A stretch of DNA of 46,939 nucleotides from an uncultured bacterium (GCA_905214245.1 CAJMLO010000002.1:1-46939); one strand, 5' to 3'; counted from the first letter of the stretch, positions 34,784 to 43,289 are shown. Numbers and translations are program-made. Notes: generated by a model from the letters alone, not told the origin.

Positions 34784-34978
34784 ATGAGTTGGAATTTGGT
34801 GTTAACTTTTATAGGGCTTATTCTAGCAATGATTGGAGTTATCTTTGTTTATGATGCTCGTATTTTGACAAAGAGATTTTTTAGTTTTGGCGATCAAAAT
34901 CAAGCATCATGGGGATTTAAAATTCTTGGTTTTATCATTGCTATTATAGGTGGAATTTTAATATATTTTAATGTATAA
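34784..34978 (+). CDS. Small two-helix membrane protein
   Basis: A 64-residue protein with hydrophobic segments at about residues 4-24 and 45-62, separated by a charged loop (DARILTKRFFSFGDQNQASWG). Not recognised as a named family, though similar small proteins are common in Clostridia. AGAGGAA precedes ATG 34784, and the stop lies 14 bases before the start of the PPC gene, so it sits in an operon. Confidence 0.7.
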   Translation: MSWNLVLTFIGLILAMIGVIFVYDARILTKRFFSFGDQNQASWGFKILGFIIAIIGGILIYFNV

Positions 34979-34991
34979 GGAGGAATTTTAT

Positions 34992-35414
34992 ATGGAATAT
35001 AGAAGATTTGGAAATAATATAGTTGCTAGAATTGATAGAGGAGAAGAAATTTTAGAAAATTTACAAAAAATTTGTGAAATGGAAAATGTTAAACTTGCAA
35101 ATGTAAATGCACTTGGTGCTTTAAGTGAATTTGAAGTTGGACTTTTTGATGTTGATGAGAAAAAATATTATTCTCAAAAACATGCTGGGGCTTTTGAAAT
35201 TGTTTCTTTAACGGGAAGTGTTACAACAAAAGAGGGTAAAATTTATATGCACATTCATTTGAGTGCAGGAGATAGAGAAAATAAAGTTTATGGAGGACAT
35301 TTAAACAGTGCAGTAGTAAGTGCAACATGTGAAATGTTTATTCAAGTAATTGATGGTACAGTTGAAAGAGAATTTGATGAAGGTGTTGGATTAAACTTAT
35401 TTAAATTTGAATAA
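34992..35414 (+). CDS. PPC-domain (DUF296) DNA-binding-type protein
   Basis: A 140-residue single-domain protein of the plant and prokaryote conserved (PPC/DUF296) family, with the typical LKxICE-like helix, NALGALSEFEVGLFD, the His cluster in MHIHLSAGD and GGHLNSAVVSATCEM. Members form trimers; in plants the domain accompanies AT-hooks, while the bacterial function is unknown. The start is set at ATG 34992, preceded by AAGGAGGA; an earlier ATG at 34971 overlaps the previous gene and lacks a ribosome binding site. It is 15 bp before valS. Confidence 0.87.
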   Translation: MEYRRFGNNIVARIDRGEEILENLQKICEMENVKLANVNALGALSEFEVGLFDVDEKKYYSQKHAGAFEIVSLTGSVTTKEGKIYMHIHLSAGDRENKVYGGHLNSAVVSATCEMFIQVIDGTVEREFDEGVGLNLFKFE

Positions 35415-35429
35415 AATGGAGGAAATTGA

Positions 35430-38114
35430 ATGGATAACAAGCATAAATTAAATGACAAATTTGATCCAAAAGATTTTGAAGATAGATTATATGAACATTG
35501 GGAAAAAAGTGGATTTTTTAAACCAAGTATGGACGAAAATAGCGAAAGCTATTGTATTATGATGCCACCTCCAAATGTAACAGGAAAATTGCATATGGGG
35601 CATGCTCTTGATGGAACTATTCAAGATGTTTTAATTAGATATAAGAGAATGAATGGATATAATACACTTTGGCTTCCTGGAACTGACCATGCTGCAATTT
35701 CTACAGAGATGAAAGTTGTTCAAAAACTTGCTAAAGAAGGCAAAACAAAGCAGGATTTAGGTAGAGAGAAATTCTTAGAAGAAGCATGGGATTGGACAAA
35801 GGAATATGGCGGAATTATTCAAAAACAACAACGTAAACTTGGATGTTCTTGTGATTGGGATAGAACAAGATTTACACTTGACGAAGGTATGAGTGATGCC
35901 GTTTTAGAGCAATTTGTTAAGCTTTATGAGAAAGGCCTTATATACAAAGGCAAACGTATGGTTAACTGGTGCACAAGTTGCAGGACATCTATTTCTGATG
36001 CGGAAGTTGAGTATAAAGAGGAGGCTTCTCATTTATGGCATATCCGTTATAAAATTGTTGGAGAAGATAACAAATATGTTGAAGTTGCAACAACAAGACC
36101 TGAAACAATGCTTGGAGATACAGCTGTAGCAGTTCATCCAGATGATGAGAGATATAAAGATATAGTAGGCAAGAAATGTATTTTACCTATTATGAATAAA
36201 GAAATTCCAATTGTTGCAGATGAATTTGTAGAAAAAGAATTTGGAACAGGTTGTGTTAAAATTACACCTGCACATGATCCAAATGATTATGCTTGTAGCC
36301 AAAGACATAATTTAGAGATTATAGAAGTTTTTGATGATAATTTCAAAATGGGTAATCTCGCACCAGAATATGCTGGAATGGACTTATTAGATGCTAGAAA
36401 AGCAATTGTTAAAAAGCTTGAAGAAATTGGAGCACTTGTTTCAGTTGAGGATTATACTCATAATGTTGCAAAGTGCGAAAGATGTAAGAATACAATAGAA
36501 CCAAAAATCTCTACGCAATGGTTTGTAAGTATGAAAGACTTAGCAAAGCGTGCGGCAGATAGTGTAAGAAATGGTGAAACAAGATTTATACCTAAAAGAT
36601 ATGAAAAACAATATTTTAATTGGTTAGACAATATTCAAGATTGGTGTATTTCTCGTCAATTATGGTGGGGACATAGAATTCCTGCATATTATTGTGAAGA
36701 ATGTGGGCATATAAATGTTGCAAAAAATGAGCCAGAAAAATGTGAGAAATGTGGAAGTACAAATCTAAAACAAGATCCTGACACACTTGATACTTGGTTT
36801 AGTTCAGCACTTTGGCCATTTTCTACACTTGGTTGGCCAGATACAAACAGTATAGACTATAAAACATTTTATCCAACTCAAACTCTTGTAACTGGTTTTG
36901 ATATTATTACTTTCTGGGTTTCAAGAATGATGACACAAGCTTTAGAGTTTACAGGAGAAGTGCCTTTTAAAGATGTACTTATCCATGGCATTGTTCGTGA
37001 TAGTCAAGGAAGAAAAATGTCAAAAACTCTAGGAAATGGAATTGATCCATTAGAGGTTATTGATGAGTATGGAGCAGATAGTTTAAGATTTTCTGTACTT
37101 TCTGGAACGACAATGGGAAATGATATTAGATTTATGCCAGAAAAATTGGAGCAAGCATCAAATTTTGCAAATAAAATTTGGAATGCAGCAAAATTTATAA
37201 CAAATTCGCTTGCAGATGAAGAAAAAGTAAGAGAATTTAGTGAAAAGGCATTGCTTGCAGATAATGGATATAACAAGGATTTATTAAAAATTGAAGACAG
37301 ATGGATTTTAAATAAACTTGATAAACTTGTATCAGAAGTTAGTAAAAATATTGATAATTATGATATTGGAATTGCTGTTGATAAGATATATAATTTTATT
37401 TGGAACGAATTTTGCGATTGGTATATCGAAATGGTTAAACCACGTATGTATAGTGAAGATGAAGAGATAAAAGTACAAGTTAGTGCAATGTTAAATTATG
37501 TTTTTGGAAATTCACTTAAACTATTACATCCATTTATGCCATTTATAACATCTGAGATTTATTCAAAATTAATATGTTTGGGAACAGAAGATTTAATTGT
37601 AAGCAAGTGGCCAGAGGTTAAACATAAATTTGCTTTTGAAGCAGATGAGTCAATTGTAGAAAGTATGAAAAAGTTAATAACTGAAATCAGAAATGTTAGA
37701 ACAAAAATGAATGTACATCCAAGTAAGAAATCTAAATTGATTTTAGTTACAAACTTAGATAAAAAAGAAATAAAAGAATCAGAAGAATTTTTATTAAAAC
37801 TTGGTTTTGCAAGTGAAATAATATTACAAGAAAAAGAGGAGAATATACCTCAAAATGCAGTTTCTATTGTGGTTGATGAAATAAAAGCATATATACCTTT
37901 TGAAGAACTTGTTGATATTGAGCAGGAAAAAGTAAGATTGCAAGAAGAAATAAAAAGGCTAGAGGCAGAAGTTGCAAGAGGAAACAAAATGTTATCTAAC
38001 CCAGGCTTTGTAAATAAAGCGCCTGAGGCTAAGGTACAAGAGGAAAAAGATAAGCTTGCAAATTATGAGCAGATGCTAAAAGCAACTAAGGAAAGATTAG
38101 AAAGTTTGAAGTAA
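35430..38114 (+). CDS. valS: Valyl-tRNA synthetase
   Basis: Class I synthetase for tRNA-Val, 894 residues, normal length. The HIGH motif appears as HMGH in PPPNVTGKLHMGHALD, the editing domain (about residues 190-340) contains the conserved TTRPETMLGDTAVAVHPDD, KMSKS appears as KMSKT in QGRKMSKTLGNGIDP, and a C-terminal coiled-coil arm (EQEKVRLQEEIKRLEAEV) is present. There is a zinc-type CEECGHINV...CEKCGS insert. No T-box leader lies upstream; it appears to be transcribed with the preceding genes. ATG 35430 follows GGAGGAAA. Confidence 0.97.
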   Translation: MDNKHKLNDKFDPKDFEDRLYEHWEKSGFFKPSMDENSESYCIMMPPPNVTGKLHMGHALDGTIQDVLIRYKRMNGYNTLWLPGTDHAAISTEMKVVQKLAKEGKTKQDLGREKFLEEAWDWTKEYGGIIQKQQRKLGCSCDWDRTRFTLDEGMSDAVLEQFVKLYEKGLIYKGKRMVNWCTSCRTSISDAEVEYKEEASHLWHIRYKIVGEDNKYVEVATTRPETMLGDTAVAVHPDDERYKDIVGKKCILPIMNKEIPIVADEFVEKEFGTGCVKITPAHDPNDYACSQRHNLEIIEVFDDNFKMGNLAPEYAGMDLLDARKAIVKKLEEIGALVSVEDYTHNVAKCERCKNTIEPKISTQWFVSMKDLAKRAADSVRNGETRFIPKRYEKQYFNWLDNIQDWCISRQLWWGHRIPAYYCEECGHINVAKNEPEKCEKCGSTNLKQDPDTLDTWFSSALWPFSTLGWPDTNSIDYKTFYPTQTLVTGFDIITFWVSRMMTQALEFTGEVPFKDVLIHGIVRDSQGRKMSKTLGNGIDPLEVIDEYGADSLRFSVLSGTTMGNDIRFMPEKLEQASNFANKIWNAAKFITNSLADEEKVREFSEKALLADNGYNKDLLKIEDRWILNKLDKLVSEVSKNIDNYDIGIAVDKIYNFIWNEFCDWYIEMVKPRMYSEDEEIKVQVSAMLNYVFGNSLKLLHPFMPFITSEIYSKLICLGTEDLIVSKWPEVKHKFAFEADESIVESMKKLITEIRNVRTKMNVHPSKKSKLILVTNLDKKEIKESEEFLLKLGFASEIILQEKEENIPQNAVSIVVDEIKAYIPFEELVDIEQEKVRLQEEIKRLEAEVARGNKMLSNPGFVNKAPEAKVQEEKDKLANYEQMLKATKERLESLK

Positions 38115-38127
38115 ATATTTTACGAAC

Positions 38128-38159
38128 AAAGTCAGCACATTTTTGTGCTGGCTTTTTTT
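38128..38159 (+). terminator. Terminator of valS
   Basis: AAAGTCAGCACA pairs with TGTGCTGGCTTT (one wobble) around TTTT, with a T tract. Confidence 0.88.
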
Positions 38160-38269
38160 GTCGAAAAGTTCTTATAAATCGGCAAAACTTCCCAATTTTC
38201 ACTCTTGGAAAAATATGTAAAAAGAATTATAATAGGACAAGCAAAGAACAAAGTCATAGGAGGTAAGAG

Positions 38270-38590
38270 GTGAATATTTTTTATAATCAAAAAGAGAAGA
38301 TATTAACTGTTGAGATAACAGAGGAAATTGACCACTGTGTGGCGGAAAATATAAGGAGGAGAGTTGATAATGAGATTACGAGATATATGCCTAGAAAAAC
38401 TATATTTGATTTTAGTAGGGTTGCTTTTATGGACAGTGCAGGAATAGGGATGATTATAGGTAGATATAAACTTATGAAACTTATTGGTGGAAGCCTAGAG
38501 ATTCACAATGTTAAGGAAAGTGCTAAAAAGATATTAGAGATGAGTGGAGTTTTGAAAATTGTACCTATAACTGAGCTAAAATTGGCTTAG
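38270..38590 (+). CDS. spoIIAA: Anti-sigma F factor antagonist SpoIIAA
   Basis: A 106-residue STAS-domain protein. In its unphosphorylated form it releases sigma F from SpoIIAB in the forespore. The phosphorylated Ser lies in FMDSAGIGMIIGRY, the usual site. The start is GTG at 38270, supported by AGGAGGTAAGAG. It is the first gene of the classical spoIIA operon, 26 bp before spoIIAB. No convincing sigma H promoter could be identified upstream. Confidence 0.93.
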   Translation: MNIFYNQKEKILTVEITEEIDHCVAENIRRRVDNEITRYMPRKTIFDFSRVAFMDSAGIGMIIGRYKLMKLIGGSLEIHNVKESAKKILEMSGVLKIVPITELKLA

Positions 38591-38616
38591 AAATAAGTAC
38601 AAATGAGGAGGGTTAA

Positions 38617-39102
38617 ATGAAAAGTGTGTATGATAATGAAATGAAATTGGAGTTTTTGAGTAAAGCAAATAATGAGGCTTTTGCAAGGATAACTGTGGCA
38701 GCTTTTGTGTCACAACTTGATCCTACAATAGAGGAGCTTGCAGATATAAAAACTGCTGTGTCTGAGGCTGTTACAAATGCAATTGTGCATGGATATGAGG
38801 ATACAGAAGGCATTGTAAAGGTAGTAGCAAAGCTTTTTTCAAATACTGTTGAGATAGAGGTGTCTGATACTGGAAAGGGTATAGAAGATGTTGAACTTGC
38901 GCGTAAACCACTATATACAACAAAAGCAAATCTTGAAAGATCTGGAATGGGCTTTACAATTATGGAGAGTTTTATGGATGAAGTTGAAATTGATTCTGTT
39001 GTTGGACTTGGTACTAAAATTAAGATGAAAAAAATGATAAAAAAGGTGTCAATTGATGATGAAGAGGTACAAAACTTGATGAGTTTGGGGGCAGATAGAT
39101 AA
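38617..39102 (+). CDS. spoIIAB: Anti-sigma F factor SpoIIAB
   Basis: A 161-residue GHKL-fold serine kinase that binds sigma F and phosphorylates SpoIIAA. The N box (EAVTNAIVHGYE), G1 box (DTGKGIED) and G2 box (RSGMGFTIMESF) are present. The C-terminus is about 15 residues longer than usual. AGGAGGG precedes ATG 38617. The TAA stop is directly followed by the GTG start of sigF, so translation is coupled. Confidence 0.94.
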   Translation: MKSVYDNEMKLEFLSKANNEAFARITVAAFVSQLDPTIEELADIKTAVSEAVTNAIVHGYEDTEGIVKVVAKLFSNTVEIEVSDTGKGIEDVELARKPLYTTKANLERSGMGFTIMESFMDEVEIDSVVGLGTKIKMKKMIKKVSIDDEEVQNLMSLGADR

Positions 39103-39865
39103 GTGTCAAATGAAAAGATGTTTCAAAAATATGAAAATAAAGTAGAGGACATTATAAAGGCACAAAATGGAGATACTCAGGCTTTGGAGAGTTTGATTAA
39201 GCAAAATCAAGGACTCCTTTGGAGTATAGTGAAAAGGTTTACTGGCAGAGGTTTTGAAACTGAAGATTTATATCAAATTGCAAGTTTAGGTTTTATAAAA
39301 AGTATAAAAAAATTTGATACAAATTTTGATGTAAGGCTTTCTACATATGCTGTTCCATATATACTTGGAGAAATAAAAAGATATATTCAAGAGGATGGAC
39401 CAATAAAAGTAAGCAGAGCTTTAAAAGAATTAAATAGTAAAATTGCTGTTGTTCAACATGAATATATGAGAAAAAAAGGTAAAGAAATAGGAATTGAAGA
39501 ACTTGCAAAAGAGCTACGGTGTTTCGAAAGAGGAAATTACAATGGCACTAGAGAGTAAAAATTCTGTAAATTCTATTTATGATAGTACATATAGTGGTGA
39601 TGAAGAGGGAATCAGTATTATTGAAAAGATTTCTTCAAACATTGATGAACAGAATTTAATTACAAATAAAATTGCAATTTCACAGTTGATAGAGAATTTA
39701 AAAGAGGATGAGAAAGAGGTTATACTTCTTAGATATTTTAGAGAAAAAACACAGGTTGAGGTTGCAAGAATAATTGGAACAAGCCAAGTACAGGTTTCCA
39801 GAATTGAAAAAAGAGCTCTTGAAAATATGAAAAGAAGATTAACAAAAGATGTTGTAATGAAATAA
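39103..39865 (+). CDS. sigF: RNA polymerase sporulation factor sigma F, interrupted by a +1 frameshift
   Basis: Sigma F directs forespore transcription. The first frame (39103 to a stop at 39558) gives region 2 (ALESLIKQNQGLLWSIVKRF ... EDLYQIASLGFIKSI) and region 3, then loses homology. Skipping C39517 restores ...ELAKEL-GVSKEEITMALE... and continues through region 4 (VILLRYFREKTQVEVARIIG) to 39865, 253 residues in all, the normal length. Apart from this base the gene looks intact, with no other stop or erosion. GTG 39103 is adjacent to the spoIIAB stop. Either programmed frameshifting, an inactivating mutation or a sequence error; four identical events in the window favour a systematic cause. 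Confidence 0.85.
39514..39520 (+). other. Frameshift site 1 (CTA C GGT) in sigF
   Basis: The zero-frame codon is CGG at 39517. Homology resumes one base later at GGT (Gly). The zero frame ends at 39558. Confidence 0.75.
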
Positions 39866-39880
39866 AAGAGAGGCAGAGAC

Positions 39881-40871
39881 ATGAGAAAAATTTTGTGTTA
39901 TTTTTTTATGCTTATTTTAATATGTTTTGCAATTCCAATAATATTTACAAGTTCAAAAAATAAAGAGGTGGCAAGTCAAAATGTGGAAAATGAACAAATT
40001 CCAGAGATTACATATAATTACAAAAAATATTCAAAAATAAAGCTATATCATACAGCAACTAAGAAAACACAGGAAATTCCAATTGATGAATATTTGTATG
40101 GAGTAGTTAGTGCAGAAATGCCTGCAGGTTTCGAAGAAGAAGCACTAAAAGCACAAGCTGTTGTTGCAAGAACATATACTTTGTACAAAATTGTTAATAG
40201 AAGCAAACACAAAGATGCAGATATATGTGATAGCTATACATGTTGTCAAGCATGGATTTCCAAAGAAGATAGACTAAAAAAATGGGAAGAAAGTAAAAGA
40301 AGCGAGTATTGGAATAAAATTGTAAAGGCTGTAAATACAACGCAAGGCAAAATAATTACATATGAAGGAAAGCCAATAAATGCTTTTTTTCATTCAAATA
40401 GTGGTGGGGCAACAGAGCCGCCAATTAATGTATGGGGTGGATCGAATTATCCATATCTTCAAACAGTTACAACTGCAGGAGAAGATGCATATAAGCAGTA
40501 TAAAAGTAGTGCTTGCGTTACCAAAAAGGAATTTGAAGAGAAAATTAAGAAATTACACAGTGATTTTAAAATAGATTTTAAACAAAAAGATTGTATAAAA
40601 ATAGAAGAATACACAGAAGGACGGAAGAGTTAAGAAGGTTAAAATCGGAAATTTAGAATTATCTGGAGTCGAGGTAAGAAATATTTTTAACCTTAAATCT
40701 GCAAATTTTAAAATAAGTATAGAAAATGAAAAAATAAAATTTGATGTAATAGGCTATGGACATGGAGTTGGAATGAGTCAAACAGGTGCAGATGCTCTTG
40801 CAAAACAAGGCAAAAATTATGAAGATATAATAAAACATTATTATTCAAAAATAAAAATTGAAAATATTTAA
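39881..40871 (+). CDS. spoIID: Stage II sporulation protein D, interrupted by a +1 frameshift
   Basis: SpoIID is a lytic transglycosylase needed for engulfment. A signal anchor (ILCYFFMLILICFAIPIIF) is followed by the SpoIID domain with the catalytic Glu in VVSAEMPAGFEEEALKAQAV. The first frame stops at 40633 after ...EYTEGRKS. Skipping C40622 restores ...EYTEG-GRVKKVKIGNLELSG and the C-terminal GYGHGVGMSQTGADALAKQG to a stop at 40871, 329 residues in total. It lies 15 bp after sigF and before spoIIQ, the usual Clostridium order. Without the shift the protein would lack its conserved C-terminal quarter. Confidence 0.85.
40619..40625 (+). other. Frameshift site 2 (GGA C GGA) in spoIID
   Basis: Zero-frame CGG at 40622, followed after two codons by TAA. 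Homology resumes at GGA (Gly) at 40623. The downstream bases CGGAAGAGTTAA resemble those of site 3. Confidence 0.75.
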
Positions 40872-40941
40872 TTTGTGATTGTATAAATTTCTCAAAAATG
40901 TAAATACTGATTTTAAAGAAAAAATCAAGGAGGAACATTTT

Positions 40942-41781
40942 ATGAGAAGAGAAAGTAGAAGAAGAGTGCAAGGATTTGAAACTAAAAAAGCGTTATACAT
41001 CTCTGGAAGCATACTTGCTGTAGCAATTATCGGATTTGTTGTAGCATTTTTATCATATGGAAATGGAAATGACAGCACAAATTATGAAATTGCAAAAATA
41101 GATACAAACATTATTGAGGAAAGAACAGAGAATACGCAGGCCACGGGAACAGAGTTTGGAAGAACAGTTAATGAAATGGAGAATATTACAGAAAATGTAA
41201 CTAAATATGCTGTAAATACAAGTAAACAAGAAGAGGAGGAAAAAGAAAATAAGACAAGTGAGAAATCTACAAATACCAAATCACAAAACACTCAAACAAA
41301 AAATACAAAGAAAGAGAAAACTCAAACAAAAACAGATTCATCTACTAAGCAAGATACTAAAAGCACAGAAAATCCAACTTTTAAAAATCCAGTTGAGGGC
41401 GAGGTTATAAAAGAATATGCAAAAGATAAATTGGTATATTCAAATACTTTAGGAGAATGGATTGTACATGGTGGAATTGATATAAAAGCAAATAAAACAA
41501 CTGTGGTAAAAGCATCTGCAGAGGGAACTGTTAAATCTATAAAAAATGATCCAAGATATGGTCTTACTGTAATAGTAGAACATTCAAACGGATTTACATC
41601 AGTATATTCAAATTTACTTACAGCAGAGTTTGTTGTTGAAGGTGAAAAAGTAAAACAAGGACAAACAATTGGAACAGTAGGAACTACAGCAACATTTGAG
41701 ATTTCTGATGAACCACATCTTCATTTTGAAATTAGAAAAGATGGAAATAGTTTAGATCCAACTTTATATTTAAAAAATTAA
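40942..41781 (+). CDS. spoIIQ: SpoIIQ-like M23 peptidase domain protein
   Basis: A 279-residue membrane protein of the forespore side of the SpoIIQ-SpoIIIAH channel. A basic N-terminus is followed by one transmembrane helix (ALYISGSILAVAIIGFVVAF), a long Thr/Lys/Glu-rich linker and a LytM/M23 domain. Both zinc motifs are intact (HGGIDIKA and HLHFEI), as in Clostridioides and unlike the degenerate Bacillus protein, so endopeptidase activity is possible. ATG 40942 is chosen because CAAGGAGGAAC lies just upstream. Position after spoIID is typical for Clostridia. Confidence 0.88.
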   Translation: MRRESRRRVQGFETKKALYISGSILAVAIIGFVVAFLSYGNGNDSTNYEIAKIDTNIIEERTENTQATGTEFGRTVNEMENITENVTKYAVNTSKQEEEEKENKTSEKSTNTKSQNTQTKNTKKEKTQTKTDSSTKQDTKSTENPTFKNPVEGEVIKEYAKDKLVYSNTLGEWIVHGGIDIKANKTTVVKASAEGTVKSIKNDPRYGLTVIVEHSNGFTSVYSNLLTAEFVVEGEKVKQGQTIGTVGTTATFEISDEPHLHFEIRKDGNSLDPTLYLKN

Positions 41782-41787
41782 TTTTTC

Positions 41788-41822
41788 TGGTACTTTTTGG
41801 AGGAGGTATTCAAAAAGTACCA
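41788..41822 (+). terminator. Hairpin after spoIIQ, related to the one at 4628
   Basis: TGGTACTTTTTG pairs with CAAAAAGTACCA, with GGAGGAGG-like bases in the loop. It probably terminates spoIIQ. Similar stems occur at 4628-4662 and, more distantly, 27057-27096. Confidence 0.6.
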
Positions 41823-41893
41823 CTTTTATGTATGGATAAAAATATACAGAACTACGTGAAATATTACATTTACATTACAAATTTGAAAATGTG

Positions 41894-41922
41894 TTGATTG
41901 TACATAAAGTATCGTGTATAAT
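41894..41922 (+). promoter_or_regulatory. Promoter of variable pilin-like gene 3
   Basis: TTGATT at 41894-41899 and TATAAT at 41917-41922 with a 17-bp spacer. Sequence around it resembles the promoter of target 2. Confidence 0.6.
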
Positions 41923-41973
41923 AATAAAAGCAAAATAAAACAAATGTAAAAATAAAGAGGAGGAAATTTTAAG

Positions 41974-43128
41974 ATGAAAGATTTAAAAAACGGTAGACAA
42001 AAAGGAATAACGCTTATTGCACTTGTTGTTACTATAACGGTGCTTATTATTCTTGCAACAGTAAGCGTTAATACAGTGCTGGGAGATAATGGAATAATAA
42101 AAAGAGCGCAAAAAGCAAGAGATTCATATCAAAATAGTTCAACATCAGAAGATGAACATATGAAACAGCTTGCAAATGAAATGGCAGAGTATGATACAAA
42201 TGGTGGAGGTTCAGGAGGTAATATTGACAAAGATACTGGATGGGATTTAGATAAAGTAACTATAATAGATGGAGGAAATGGAACAAAAGTACCACTTCCA
42301 AATGGATTCCACTATGTAGGAGGAGATATATCAACAGGACTAGTTATATCAGATAAACAAAATGATACAATGACTGCATCAGGAACAAGTATGGGAAACC
42401 AATTTGTGTGGATACCTGTATCAAGTGAGGCTGATTTAGAAAGAACGAATTTTGATAGAACTACAGGTCAACCAAAAACTGGGTTATCTACAACTTATAC
42501 AGAGCCATATGCAAAGGGATATTCAACAGAAGAGGCTGAATATAATACAATGAAAGCTCAAGTATTAAAATATGGAGGATTTTATATAGGAAGATTTGAA
42601 GCAGGAGTAAATAGTACTACATTAAGAACAAAAGTTACAACAAATCAAACGGTTGTATGTAAAAAAGGAGTAGTACCATATAATTGGGTACCATGGGGAA
42701 AGGCAATGAATGATGTAAATACAGCATTTGCTCCAAGTGATTATAATCCAGATCAAGTAAATACAAATGGGGCAGTATATCTTGCAAAAAACTTTGCTAG
42801 CCAACATAACTATACAAGTGTAACAAGTACATTAACATATGGATGTGAGTGGGATGCAATGTGTAGATATATAGGAGATAGTCAAAGAACAACTCCAACA
42901 AAAGATGATTTGGAATTAACAGGAAGTGTTAGCACAGATGTATCAAAAAATATCTATGACCTTGCAGGAAATTGTGATGAGTGGACAATGGAGGCCGACA
43001 GTACGTCTTCTCGTGTTGTACGCGGAGGTGGTTGCTACAGTGCGGTTCCAGTCAGCAGTCGTGGCAGCAGCAATCCGACTAACAACAGCGACGACACTTC
43101 ATTCAGGCCCACACTTTACATAAAGTAA
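41974..43128 (+). CDS. Pilin-like protein with FGE-type variable C-terminus (target 3)
   Basis: A 384-residue protein sharing the prepilin-type leader, stalk and Gly-rich linker of targets 1 and 2 (RQKG, ITLIALVVTITVLIILATVS, EYDTNGGGSGG). Its C-terminal half is different: a formylglycine-generating-enzyme/C-type lectin fold with FVWIPV, GGFYIGRFEAG, VPWGKAM, LTYGCEWDAMCRYIGD, NIYDLAGNCDEWT and RVVRGGGCYS, ending SFRPTLYIK. This is the commonest fold among DGR targets. The final 120 bases are GC-rich and full of AGC, AGT, AAC and GAC codons, in contrast to the AT-rich rest. GAGGAGG precedes ATG 41974. The enzymatic Cys pair of true FGE enzymes is not evident, so a binding role is inferred. 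Confidence 0.82.
   Translation: MKDLKNGRQKGITLIALVVTITVLIILATVSVNTVLGDNGIIKRAQKARDSYQNSSTSEDEHMKQLANEMAEYDTNGGGSGGNIDKDTGWDLDKVTIIDGGNGTKVPLPNGFHYVGGDISTGLVISDKQNDTMTASGTSMGNQFVWIPVSSEADLERTNFDRTTGQPKTGLSTTYTEPYAKGYSTEEAEYNTMKAQVLKYGGFYIGRFEAGVNSTTLRTKVTTNQTVVCKKGVVPYNWVPWGKAMNDVNTAFAPSDYNPDQVNTNGAVYLAKNFASQHNYTSVTSTLTYGCEWDAMCRYIGDSQRTTPTKDDLELTGSVSTDVSKNIYDLAGNCDEWTMEADSTSSRVVRGGGCYSAVPVSSRGSSNPTNNSDDTSFRPTLYIK
43030..43110 (+). other. Probable DGR variable region of target 3
   Basis: The stretch encoding GCYSAVPVSSRGSSNP and TNNSDDTSF is GC-rich, with most codons of the form NNC or NNT, as expected from an AAC/AAT template. Only one copy is in the window, so substitutions cannot be counted and the limits are approximate. 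Confidence 0.6.
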
Positions 43129-43193
43129 TTCTGAACACTAATAGCGACCAAACAATAATAGCTAGTGTATAGGTATGAAACAGTAAATGATAA

Positions 43194-43214
43194 CGCTCTT
43201 CAAGAGTAAGAGCG
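43194..43214 (+). other. Stem-loop 66 bp downstream of target 3
   Basis: CGCTCTT (43194-43200) pairs perfectly with AAGAGCG (43208-43214) around CAAGAGT. Position matches the stem-loops after targets 1 and 2. Confidence 0.45.
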
Positions 43215-43242
43215 AATCGTAAGATACTTAGATAAAATGGAT

Positions 43243-43289
43243 AGTGTATTATCTAGTGTGTAAATATAAAAGCACACTAGACTTGACAA
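43243..43289. repeat. 47-bp inverted repeat, partner at 6068-6114
   Basis: Matches the reverse complement of 6068-6114 at 46 of 47 bases. Internal stem TCTAGTGTG/CACACTAGA is perfect here. Confidence 0.85.

Noticed and set aside
35415..35429. T-box leaders for aspS or valS
   Set aside because: The gaps before these genes are too short or lack a T-box sequence and specifier stem.
38200..38230. Sigma H promoter of the spoIIA operon
   Set aside because: A GGAAAA/GAAT pair exists, but the spacing (about 8 bp) is shorter than the known consensus.
39103..40871. Calling sigF and spoIID pseudogenes and the strain non-sporulating
   Set aside because: Each has a single one-base problem of the same type, no further decay, and the neighbouring sporulation genes are intact; a systematic cause is more likely.
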